A stretch of 9,399 nucleotides of DNA, taken from assembly GCA_946623195.1 (NCBI GenBank), contig CAMOQW010000068.1, forward strand, positions 1 through 9,399, written 5' to 3'. A program made the position numbers and the translations under genes. This stretch comes from an uncultured Prevotella sp. Lineage in GTDB: Bacteria > Bacteroidota > Bacteroidia > Bacteroidales > Bacteroidaceae. This document shows, piece after piece, positions 1 through 6,458 of this stretch (position 1 is its first letter; each line of letters starts with the position of its first letter). The notes under the pieces were generated by a model. That model had not been told where the DNA came from and searched no databases. It was given only the letters and a program-made list of their open reading frames with translations.

Positions 1-2612
1 ACGGTTCACGTGCCGCTAACGGTGTGGTCATCATCACCACCAAGGGCGGTAAGAAAGACCAGCCGCTGAAGGTAGACTATAAGGGCTACTTCGGTTGGGA
101 CAAGATTTCGAGCGGAGTCTACGACGTGATGAACAGCGACCAGTACAGCCAGTATTTAGGAATGGCCTGCGAGAACACCGGTATCGAAGCCCCCGGCGGC
201 TACAAGATTGGTGAAGACGGCAAATACCACTTCCAGGACAATACCAATACCGACTGGTTCAAGGAGATGTTCAAGACCGGTGTCCGCCAGAACCACAACA
301 TTAACTTGAGCGGTGGCGGTGCCAACAACACCTATAACGTCAGCCTCGACTACTTCAAGCAAAAAGGCACACTTCAGGGCACCGGTCCTAACTACCAGCG
401 TTTCACTGCCCGTGTCAACAACACGATGGACACCAAGTTCATCAAGTTCCGCACCAGCGTCGTCTATTCACACTCTGACCAGGACGGCATAGGTATCTCG
501 AATCACAACGAGTACATCCAGGGCCTTTACGGCAACCTGCCCAACGTGCTGCTCGGTACACTGACCATCCAGCCCACCATTAAGGCCTACGATGAATCGA
601 CATGGGTACTGGACGACAAGGTGGGTGCTGCCAACCAGTGGCACTATGATGCCTACGGCTATGGTGTCTATTATGACAACATCCATGGCGACATCTCAGC
701 AACCAACCCCTTGCTGACCAACAACCTGATCACTCGTAATACGCTGGTAGACCGCTTCGTAGGTACCGGTTCGGCCGATGTAGACCTGCTGACCATGCTG
801 GGCGTAGGAAGCAAGAACCACAAGCTGAACTACAAGTTGAACCTGTCATACAGCACTACACACGCCAACGACAAGACATGGACTACGGCCTGGATTCAGT
901 CGAACCGCGTCTATCTGGCCAAGGACAACGAGCGCCTGGAGAAGGCTCACCGCAAGTACACCGACTTCCTGGTTGAGAACACCATCAACTACGACGGAAC
1001 CCTCGGTCTGCACCACTTCAACCTCTTAGGCGGTATCACCTACGAGGAGGAGAACACCAACAACCTGAATGCCTGGGGCCTGAACTACTCGGAGCCTTAC
1101 TTCCTGCAGGTGAACAACGGTGCCAAGCGCGACGGCAGCTCAAGCGAGTACAAGCACACCCTGACATCATTCATTGGCCGTCTGAATTACGACTACGACG
1201 GCAAGTATCTCCTGTCGGCTGTCATCCGTCGTGACGGCAGCTCGCGCCTGACCAAGGCCATCCGCTGGGGTACGTTCCCCTCCATCTCTTTAGGTTGGCG
1301 CTTCGACAAGGAAAAGTTCTTCCCCATCAACCACAACATCGTCAACATGTTCAAGGTACGCGCCAGCTATGGTGAGCTCGGTAACGAGAACATCGGTGAG
1401 TACATGTACCAGGCCACGATGATGCGCAACAACATGAAGTACAGCTTCGGCAACACGCCCGTCAGCGGTTCTGCCATCTCTACTTACGTCAACGAGAATA
1501 TCTCGTGGGAGAAGAAGTCAACTACTAACGTGGGTATCGACCTCGCCATGTTCAACAACCGCATCGAGTTCTCGGCAGAGTGGTTCCAGAACAAGTCTAC
1601 TGACCTGCTGTACAACGTGGCTGTTCCTCTGAGCGCCGGTGTGCAGAACAGTACAGTGACCATGAACGCCGCGTCGATGAAGAATACCGGTTTTGAAATC
1701 TCTGCTACCTATCGTAACCGCGACCACAAGTTCAAGTATGAGCTGAGTGCCAACATGAGCCATGTGAAGAACGAGGTGACCGCTCTGAGCACGGGTAAGG
1801 ACACCCAGATTGACGGTGCCTACATCACCAAGGTGGGCGAGGAGGTTGGTCAGTTCTATGGCTGGCAGTATCAGGGCATCATCCGCACACAGGAGCAGCT
1901 TGACCAGTTGAATGCTGCCGCTGCCGTTGCTCAGCAGGAGGTTGAAAACAGACTTGCCGAGGCAGAAGGTCGCGAGCCACAAATCATTACCCCGCTACCC
2001 TATCAGCCCGGTGCACAGGTGGGCGACCTCTACTATCAGGATATTAACGGCGACGGTCAGATTACCAATGCCGACCAGGTGGTACTGGGCAGCGGTCTGC
2101 CCAAGCTGAACTTCGGTATCAGCGCACACTTCGAGTACATGAACTTCGACATGAGCATCTCAACATTCGGTGCCCTGGGATACCACGTTTCCGACCACAT
2201 TTACAATGCCCTGAACTCGCCCTACGGCTATGCCAACAAGGCGGTCAACGTGTTGAATGCTAACCGCTGGTCAGAAGACGGATTAACCTATCTCTCTGAT
2301 GTTCCCCGTACCTACATCAACCATCCGGGTGCTACCCTGCCTTGGAACGACCTATTCAGCAACCGTCAGATTCAGGATGCTGCCTACTGGAAGATTGCCA
2401 ACGTTGAGCTGGGCTACAACATCCCCAACAAGGTATTCGGAGGCTACATCACCGGTGCACGCATCTACGTGTCGGCTCAGAACCTGCTTACTATCACTGG
2501 CTACAAGGGCTACAATGTTGACTACGCCCCCGGCGTGTTCACTCCTGGCTACAACTACTGCTCATATCCCAGCGCACGTAGCTTCATGTGTGGTGTTAAT
2601 TTCTCATTCTAA
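1..2612 (+). CDS. SusC/RagA-family TonB-dependent outer-membrane transporter, 5'-truncated
   Basis: This is the outer-membrane beta-barrel that imports glycan oligosaccharides using TonB energy, paired with a SusD lid. The reading frame is open from the left edge: the first full codons give GSRAANGVVIITTKGG, the conserved end of the SusC plug domain, so the GTG at 24 is an internal Val and not a start. About 869 residues are visible. The signal peptide, carboxypeptidase-regulatory-like domain, TonB box and most of the plug are missing, roughly 200 residues by family length. The rest is barrel, with the usual SusC landmark GDLYYQDINGDGQIT...LGSGLPKLNFG. Its DINGDGQITNAD segment (2040-2075) has the spacing of a calcium-binding EF-hand-like loop. 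The protein ends in NFSF with a terminal Phe, as expected for Omp85-inserted barrels. An Ala/Glu-rich stretch (about 1890-1983) lengthens the segment before this loop. It lies 21 bases upstream of the susD-like gene, presumably co-transcribed. Family assignment is secure; substrate cannot be read from it. Confidence 0.96.
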   Translation, partial: GSRAANGVVIITTKGGKKDQPLKVDYKGYFGWDKISSGVYDVMNSDQYSQYLGMACENTGIEAPGGYKIGEDGKYHFQDNTNTDWFKEMFKTGVRQNHNINLSGGGANNTYNVSLDYFKQKGTLQGTGPNYQRFTARVNNTMDTKFIKFRTSVVYSHSDQDGIGISNHNEYIQGLYGNLPNVLLGTLTIQPTIKAYDESTWVLDDKVGAANQWHYDAYGYGVYYDNIHGDISATNPLLTNNLITRNTLVDRFVGTGSADVDLLTMLGVGSKNHKLNYKLNLSYSTTHANDKTWTTAWIQSNRVYLAKDNERLEKAHRKYTDFLVENTINYDGTLGLHHFNLLGGITYEEENTNNLNAWGLNYSEPYFLQVNNGAKRDGSSSEYKHTLTSFIGRLNYDYDGKYLLSAVIRRDGSSRLTKAIRWGTFPSISLGWRFDKEKFFPINHNIVNMFKVRASYGELGNENIGEYMYQATMMRNNMKYSFGNTPVSGSAISTYVNENISWEKKSTTNVGIDLAMFNNRIEFSAEWFQNKSTDLLYNVAVPLSAGVQNSTVTMNAASMKNTGFEISATYRNRDHKFKYELSANMSHVKNEVTALSTGKDTQIDGAYITKVGEEVGQFYGWQYQGIIRTQEQLDQLNAAAAVAQQEVENRLAEAEGREPQIITPLPYQPGAQVGDLYYQDINGDGQITNADQVVLGSGLPKLNFGISAHFEYMNFDMSISTFGALGYHVSDHIYNALNSPYGYANKAVNVLNANRWSEDGLTYLSDVPRTYINHPGATLPWNDLFSNRQIQDAAYWKIANVELGYNIPNKVFGGYITGARIYVSAQNLLTITGYKGYNVDYAPGVFTPGYNYCSYPSARSFMCGVNFSF

Positions 2613-2618
2613 TTTTTA

Positions 2619-2633
2619 AAGAGGTATATCATT
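2619..2633 (+). promoter_or_regulatory. Possible ribosome binding site of the susD-like gene
   Basis: The 21-base gap between the susC-like stop and the ATG at 2634 contains AAGAGG (2619-2624), nine bases before the start. It is a weak Shine-Dalgarno-like purine run in an otherwise A/T-rich spacer. Bacteroidetes often initiate without strong Shine-Dalgarno pairing, so its contribution is uncertain. The short gap supports translation from one susCD transcript. Confidence 0.4.
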
Positions 2634-4415
2634 ATGAAACTGTATAAATTATCCCTTGCCCTCATGCTGGGCATTGGCTCGCTGACATCGTGCAGCGATA
2701 AACTGGAGCTTACCAATCCCAACCAGCAGACCACTGGTACCTTCGGTAATACCCCTGACGACTTGGAGGAGTGCATCATTGCCGCCTACAACCACATCCG
2801 CATGGAAGGTTCCTACGCCCGTGTAGGCTACAACTATGACGTCTGCCGTGGAGACGAGGCGTGGAACTCATCGCAGGTATGGTATCTTGGATTTGACGAC
2901 CTGAATGTTCCCGCCACCGACGAGATGACAGAATGGGTATGGCGCGAATGGTACTACACCATCAACGTCTGCAACTTCGTCCTCTCGCGTACGGGTGAAG
3001 ACAATGCCACGCTGACTGACAAGATGAAGCGCATCAAGGGCCAGGCCCTGTTCCTGCGCGGACTGTCGTACTACAACCTGGCCGGTTACTACCAGAACCC
3101 GCCGCTCATCAAGGACTATGCTGAGTATGGCTCCTTAGACGGACTGTACAAGGAGAACTCTACCTACGACGAAGTCCTGGCCCAGAGCGAGGCCGACTTC
3201 AGCGAGGCCATGACACTGCTCCCCTCACGTAACGAGGGCGGCGAGTGGGCCAAGGGTCGTGCCACCTGTGGTGCTGCTGCCGGCTACTATGCCCGCACGC
3301 TAATGATGCGTCCCAGCAGAGAGAACCTGCAGCAGGCACTCACCGTACTGCAGGACATCATCGCCCAGAAGTATGGCAGCTATAAGCTGATGGCCAACTA
3401 CGGCGACAACTTCCGCGAGGGTTCCGCTTACGAAAACAACGAGGAGAGCCTCTTCGAGGTGCAGTTCCTGGACTACGGTTCTCAGGGTACCGACGAGGAG
3501 TGGACACCTGTGAACACCAGTTCCAACGCTACTCAGGCTCACGCTGTGGAGAGCAATTTCTGTCCGGGCATCTTCGGCGGATGGGCCGACATCTCGGCAT
3601 CGCCCTGGCTCTACCAGCTCTTCAAGGCTGAGCGCACCAAGGACAACCGTCTCGACCCGCGTCTCTACTGGACCATCGGCACCTACGAGGCCGACTGGGA
3701 CGGCTATCCTGGTCTGAACGGCAACGTGACCTATAAGCAGACGATGGACGGTACGACCAACATCGTGACCAACAACAACAACGGCGGTCTACCCATTGCC
3801 AAGTGGACCAACATGCGTACCAACATCTATGAGAACGTCATCACCGGTTTGCACTGCGGTATCAACCTGCGCATGATGCGCTACAGCGACGTGCTGCTGC
3901 GTGCTGCCGAGTGCATCAACGAGCTTGACGGCGACCGTAATCAGGCCGTAGCATACATCAACCAGGTGCGCAGCCGCGCCAACCTGAACGACCTGAATGC
4001 CGCCGATTTCCAGGACAAGAACAAGCTCTTCGAGCAGATTGCCAATGTGGAGCGTCCGAAGGAGTTCGGCTGTGAGTTCGGCCGTGGCTTCGACCTCATC
4101 CGCTGGGGATTCTTCTACAGCACCGACCGTCTGGCCCAGTTGAAGAGCCATGCTGCTTTCGTGCTGAACAGCGACCCCGCCGTAGTGAAGGATGCCATCA
4201 ACTATGACGAGCTGCCCAAGAAGGACGGCAAGCTGGTGAAGCCCTACAAGACCTCGTATGACAGCTACGTTGATGGTCATGAGTTCCTGCCCATCTATCA
4301 GGGTCTGCTCAATGCCAACATCAACCTGAAGGGTAATTCGGCTAACTTCAACTCCAGCAACAAGTCTTATCACGAGCAGCAGGGCTGGCCTATCCACCCG
4401 GTTGTCAACCTCTAA
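2634..4415 (+). CDS. SusD/RagB-family surface glycan-binding lipoprotein
   Basis: This is the lipid-anchored lid protein that sits on the SusC-like barrel and delivers glycan to it. The 593 residues are within the usual SusD range. The start at 2634 gives a lipoprotein signal peptide: basic n-region, hydrophobic core, and lipobox LTSC with the acylated Cys at residue 20, followed by acidic and polar residues (SDKLE) that fit surface export. Helical TPR-like SusD segments are visible, for example KGQALFLRGLSYYNLAGYYQ near residues 133-155. The conserved C-terminal SusD motif is VERPKEFGCEFGRGFDLIRWG, around residues 472-492. The C-terminus (HPVVNL) is a typical SusD ending. A run of Asn (NNNN, near 3772-3783) lies in a probable surface loop. 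It follows the susC-like gene closely and precedes the SusE-position gene by 43 bases. Family assignment is secure; ligand preference is inferred from the neighbouring GH43 enzymes. Confidence 0.96.
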   Translation: MKLYKLSLALMLGIGSLTSCSDKLELTNPNQQTTGTFGNTPDDLEECIIAAYNHIRMEGSYARVGYNYDVCRGDEAWNSSQVWYLGFDDLNVPATDEMTEWVWREWYYTINVCNFVLSRTGEDNATLTDKMKRIKGQALFLRGLSYYNLAGYYQNPPLIKDYAEYGSLDGLYKENSTYDEVLAQSEADFSEAMTLLPSRNEGGEWAKGRATCGAAAGYYARTLMMRPSRENLQQALTVLQDIIAQKYGSYKLMANYGDNFREGSAYENNEESLFEVQFLDYGSQGTDEEWTPVNTSSNATQAHAVESNFCPGIFGGWADISASPWLYQLFKAERTKDNRLDPRLYWTIGTYEADWDGYPGLNGNVTYKQTMDGTTNIVTNNNNGGLPIAKWTNMRTNIYENVITGLHCGINLRMMRYSDVLLRAAECINELDGDRNQAVAYINQVRSRANLNDLNAADFQDKNKLFEQIANVERPKEFGCEFGRGFDLIRWGFFYSTDRLAQLKSHAAFVLNSDPAVVKDAINYDELPKKDGKLVKPYKTSYDSYVDGHEFLPIYQGLLNANINLKGNSANFNSSNKSYHEQQGWPIHPVVNL

Positions 4416-4458
4416 CGGAGCCGAAAGATTAAACATTAATTATTAAAGCATTAAGACT
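4416..4458 (+). promoter_or_regulatory. A/T-rich intercistronic leader with four ATTAA copies
   Basis: The 43-base gap before the SusE-position gene carries ATTAA at 4428, 4435, 4442 and 4450, at steps of 7, 7 and 8 bases. It has no clear Shine-Dalgarno sequence. Unstructured A/T-rich leaders are common before Bacteroidetes genes and probably keep the start codon accessible. I see no -7 TAnnTTTG element, so a separate promoter is not supported. Confidence 0.35.
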
Positions 4459-6384
4459 ATGAAATATCTGAATAAAATAGCGTCAGTCTTTGGCTTGGCA
4501 ACCGTTGCCATGATGGCTATGACAAGCTGCGAAGGTGGCGATTTATATAACGTGAATTCTCCCGACTGGCTTTCCGGACAGATTGACTCCATAGCCCTTG
4601 CCAACCAGCCCAAGGAGCTGGAGGGCATGCAGGAGGATGTGTACACCATTGGTGCCACAGACTATTCTACCGGCTGGTGGGCACAGTTCTCTAAGTACTA
4701 CCAGATTCCCGACGGACAGACATGGAATGGCGTGTTCAACCTGAACATCAACCCCAATGCTTCCAACACCTACAAGAACTTTGCCCTGATTCTCTGCAAC
4801 GACGAAGACCGTGGTGCTGCCGACTACAAGGAGTACGGAGCCATCCGTTTCGACAACCAGCCCAGCGGCAACTCCGAGTGGGGTAATTATATCGACCGCA
4901 GCCTGGTGACCAGTTCGCTGACCTTTGAAACCGACACTGACGAAGGTGTCGATAAGCTTGGCGGCAAGGTGACACTGACCATCGACCGCTCAGACCCCAA
5001 TGCCTTTGTGGTCACCATGACCAACGGCACGGTGACGAAGGTCTATAAGCAGAGTTCTGCCATGCCGAACCTCAATACCGACGCATCGAACACCAATATC
5101 CGTGCGTTCCTGGTTCCCGAGGGTTCGTTCATCAACTTCCTCCAGTCGAACATCGAGCCTATCGGTGGCTTCACCTCTGCCGAGGACAAGCAGCCCATCT
5201 CGATGAAGCTGAACGGCGTGCCCAAGAAGATTATGCAGAATGCCTACGAGAGTGTAGAGGATGCCTTTGCCAACGTCACTGCTACCGTACAGTTTGAGCA
5301 GGAAGTGTCGAAGGACGTAACGGCTGCCGACCTGACCTTCCAGGCTGTGCCCGACCTTAACTCTCTGGGTGCTAAGACACTGGTGGCCGTCTATAACAAG
5401 ACCTACAAGGGTGAGGGTGCTGCCACACCAGTCATTGCCTCTTCACAGTTCGAGGTGGTCGACAAGATGTACACTTGCGTTGGTCTTACCGACAACACTA
5501 CGCCTTGGTGGAGCGCATTCTCCGATGACATTAAAGTTGGTGCTAAGGAGACGTTTGTCAGCACATTCACCAACTACACGAATGGTGCAGCTAACTGGAA
5601 CAACTTCCTCGTTATTCTGCGTAAGGCTGATAAGTCTGAGTATGCAGTAGTTCGTGCCGATAACTTCGGTTGGGGTGCAGGCTATGATGGCATTGCCACA
5701 GCAACTACTGAGGAAGGTCGTAACTGGGATGCTTGGGCAGCTGCTATGGATGGCGCCAAGGTTACAACTTACGTGACCAACAATGGTGACGGCACGGCAG
5801 ACATTAAGGCTGTGATAGAAGGTAATGACGGTAATATCTATACGCAGGACTATCAAGGCATCGGTAATGTTGATCCAAATGACTTCTACTTCTGCTTCAC
5901 CGTAGAAGGAGCACATCTTGAGTTCGACAATGTACTCGGTGAGGAAGACAATTCCACAGGCTGGTGGGCTGCTCATTCAAAGGATATTACGGTTCCAAGT
6001 GGAATGACCTATTCTACTCGCTTCAAGAATTACACGAACGGTGGTGCCAACTGGAATAACTTCCTCGTAGTGCTGACTCGTGAAGATAATTCTGAGTATG
6101 CCGTGATGCGTGCCGACAACTTCGGTTGGGGTGCAAGCTATGAGGGTATTGCTACTGCAACTACCGAGGAAGGCCGTAACTGGGACGCCTGGGCTGCTGC
6201 TATGGATGACGCAACAGTGACAGTATCAGTGACCAACAATGGCAGCTCGGCTGATGTCAACTGTATCATTGTAGGCAACGATGGCAATACCTATACTCAG
6301 AGCTATACAGGTATTAGTCCTATCGACGCTGATAACTTCCGCTTCCGCTTCACTTGTGAAGGTTCTCACTTGGTATTCGAGTAA
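4459..6384 (+). CDS. SusE-position surface lipoprotein with three Trp-rich modules and an Ig-like spacer
   Basis: This is a probable surface glycan-binding protein encoded directly after the SusC/SusD pair. The 641-residue protein starts with a lipoprotein signal peptide (lipobox MTSC, Cys at residue 24, then EGGD). Three copies of one module follow. Module 1 spans about residues 65-233 (WW at 73-74), module 2 about 343-494 (WW at 350-351) and module 3 about 495-641 (WW at 502-503). Shared landmarks are an acidic/Thr-rich lead into WW, an aromatic/Asn-rich NF-LVL strand, EYAV-RADN, a Trp-rich RNWDAW segment and an ending of the type F-EG-HL-F. Module 1 is a diverged copy (NFALIL, EYGAIRFDN, SEWGNY). 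Between modules 1 and 2, residues about 240-336 form an Ig-like beta segment with KTLVAVYNKTYKG. No catalytic motif is apparent. Binding to arabinan is inferred from context and from the many exposed-type Trp residues. It is not a close match to starch-binding SusE or SusF as I know them. A terminator-like hairpin follows the stop codon. Confidence 0.85.
   Translation: MKYLNKIASVFGLATVAMMAMTSCEGGDLYNVNSPDWLSGQIDSIALANQPKELEGMQEDVYTIGATDYSTGWWAQFSKYYQIPDGQTWNGVFNLNINPNASNTYKNFALILCNDEDRGAADYKEYGAIRFDNQPSGNSEWGNYIDRSLVTSSLTFETDTDEGVDKLGGKVTLTIDRSDPNAFVVTMTNGTVTKVYKQSSAMPNLNTDASNTNIRAFLVPEGSFINFLQSNIEPIGGFTSAEDKQPISMKLNGVPKKIMQNAYESVEDAFANVTATVQFEQEVSKDVTAADLTFQAVPDLNSLGAKTLVAVYNKTYKGEGAATPVIASSQFEVVDKMYTCVGLTDNTTPWWSAFSDDIKVGAKETFVSTFTNYTNGAANWNNFLVILRKADKSEYAVVRADNFGWGAGYDGIATATTEEGRNWDAWAAAMDGAKVTTYVTNNGDGTADIKAVIEGNDGNIYTQDYQGIGNVDPNDFYFCFTVEGAHLEFDNVLGEEDNSTGWWAAHSKDITVPSGMTYSTRFKNYTNGGANWNNFLVVLTREDNSEYAVMRADNFGWGASYEGIATATTEEGRNWDAWAAAMDDATVTVSVTNNGSSADVNCIIVGNDGNTYTQSYTGISPIDADNFRFRFTCEGSHLVFE
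4651..5157 (+). repeat. WW module, copy 1 (diverged)
   Basis: Codes for about residues 65-233 of the SusE-position protein. It keeps the order of landmarks of the other copies: TGWW, NFALIL, EYGAIRFDN, SEWGNY, then an ending FLVPEGSFINF. It lacks the near-identical core shared by copies 2 and 3, so it is an older duplicate or has a different binding role. The boundaries are approximate. Confidence 0.6.
5485..5940 (+). repeat. WW module, copy 2
   Basis: A 456-base tandem unit aligned in frame with copy 3. Within it, codons 5635-5757 match copy 3 at 37 of 41 residues and at 106 of 123 bases by hand count. Twelve of the sixteen differing codons are synonymous, which points to protein-level conservation after an older duplication and not to a very recent copy. 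Confidence 0.85.
5941..6381 (+). repeat. WW module, copy 3 (C-terminal)
   Basis: The last module of the SusE-position protein, ending at the stop codon. It shares with copy 2 the segments NYTNG-ANWNNFLV, EYAV-RADNFGWGA and GIATATTEEGRNWDAWAAAMD. Placing a likely binding module at the C-terminus puts it furthest from the N-terminal lipid anchor, as is common in surface glycan-binding proteins. Confidence 0.85.
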
Positions 6385-6400
6385 TCGCTAATAAGTAAGG

Positions 6401-6447
6401 GAGCAGGGGAACCACCATACGCAGGTGATTTTCCCTGCTCTTTTCTT
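6401..6447 (+). terminator. Terminator-like hairpin between the binding/transport genes and the enzyme genes
   Basis: The left arm GAGCAGGGGAA (6401-6411) pairs with TTTCCCTGCTC (6430-6440) over eleven positions with one G-U pair. An inner CACC (6413-6416) pairs with GGTG (6424-6427) around the loop ATACGCA. TTTTCTT follows at once (6441-6447). This is the form of a Rho-independent terminator. It lies 16 bases after the SusE-position stop and ends about 11 bases before the next ATG, so it may cut or attenuate transcription into the GH43 genes. An alternative is a 3'-end stabilizing hairpin that also shapes translation of the next gene. Confidence 0.65.
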
Positions 6448-6458
6448 AATTAAATACA

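Noticed and set aside
24..26. GTG as the start codon of the susC-like gene
   Set aside because: The frame continues upstream to the window edge and encodes GSRAANG, part of the conserved SusC plug motif, so this codon is an internal Val.
1518..1982. 154-codon open frame on the minus strand inside the susC-like gene
   Set aside because: Antisense to barrel-coding sequence with the same shadow character; no supporting motif.
3772..3783. AAC repeat tract in the susD-like gene as a phase-variable repeat
   Set aside because: A change in unit number would keep the frame, the tract is short, and Asn runs are ordinary in SusD surface loops.
3789..4436. 215-codon open frame on the minus strand over the 3' end of the susD-like gene
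   Set aside because: Antisense shadow of the conserved SusD C-terminal region; no recognisable family, and no separate leader or codon signature.
6441..6458. Separate promoter for the GH43 genes
   Set aside because: The A/T-rich stretch TTAATTAAATACA has no TAnnTTTG -7 element and is only 18 bases long after the hairpin stem; not enough to support a promoter.
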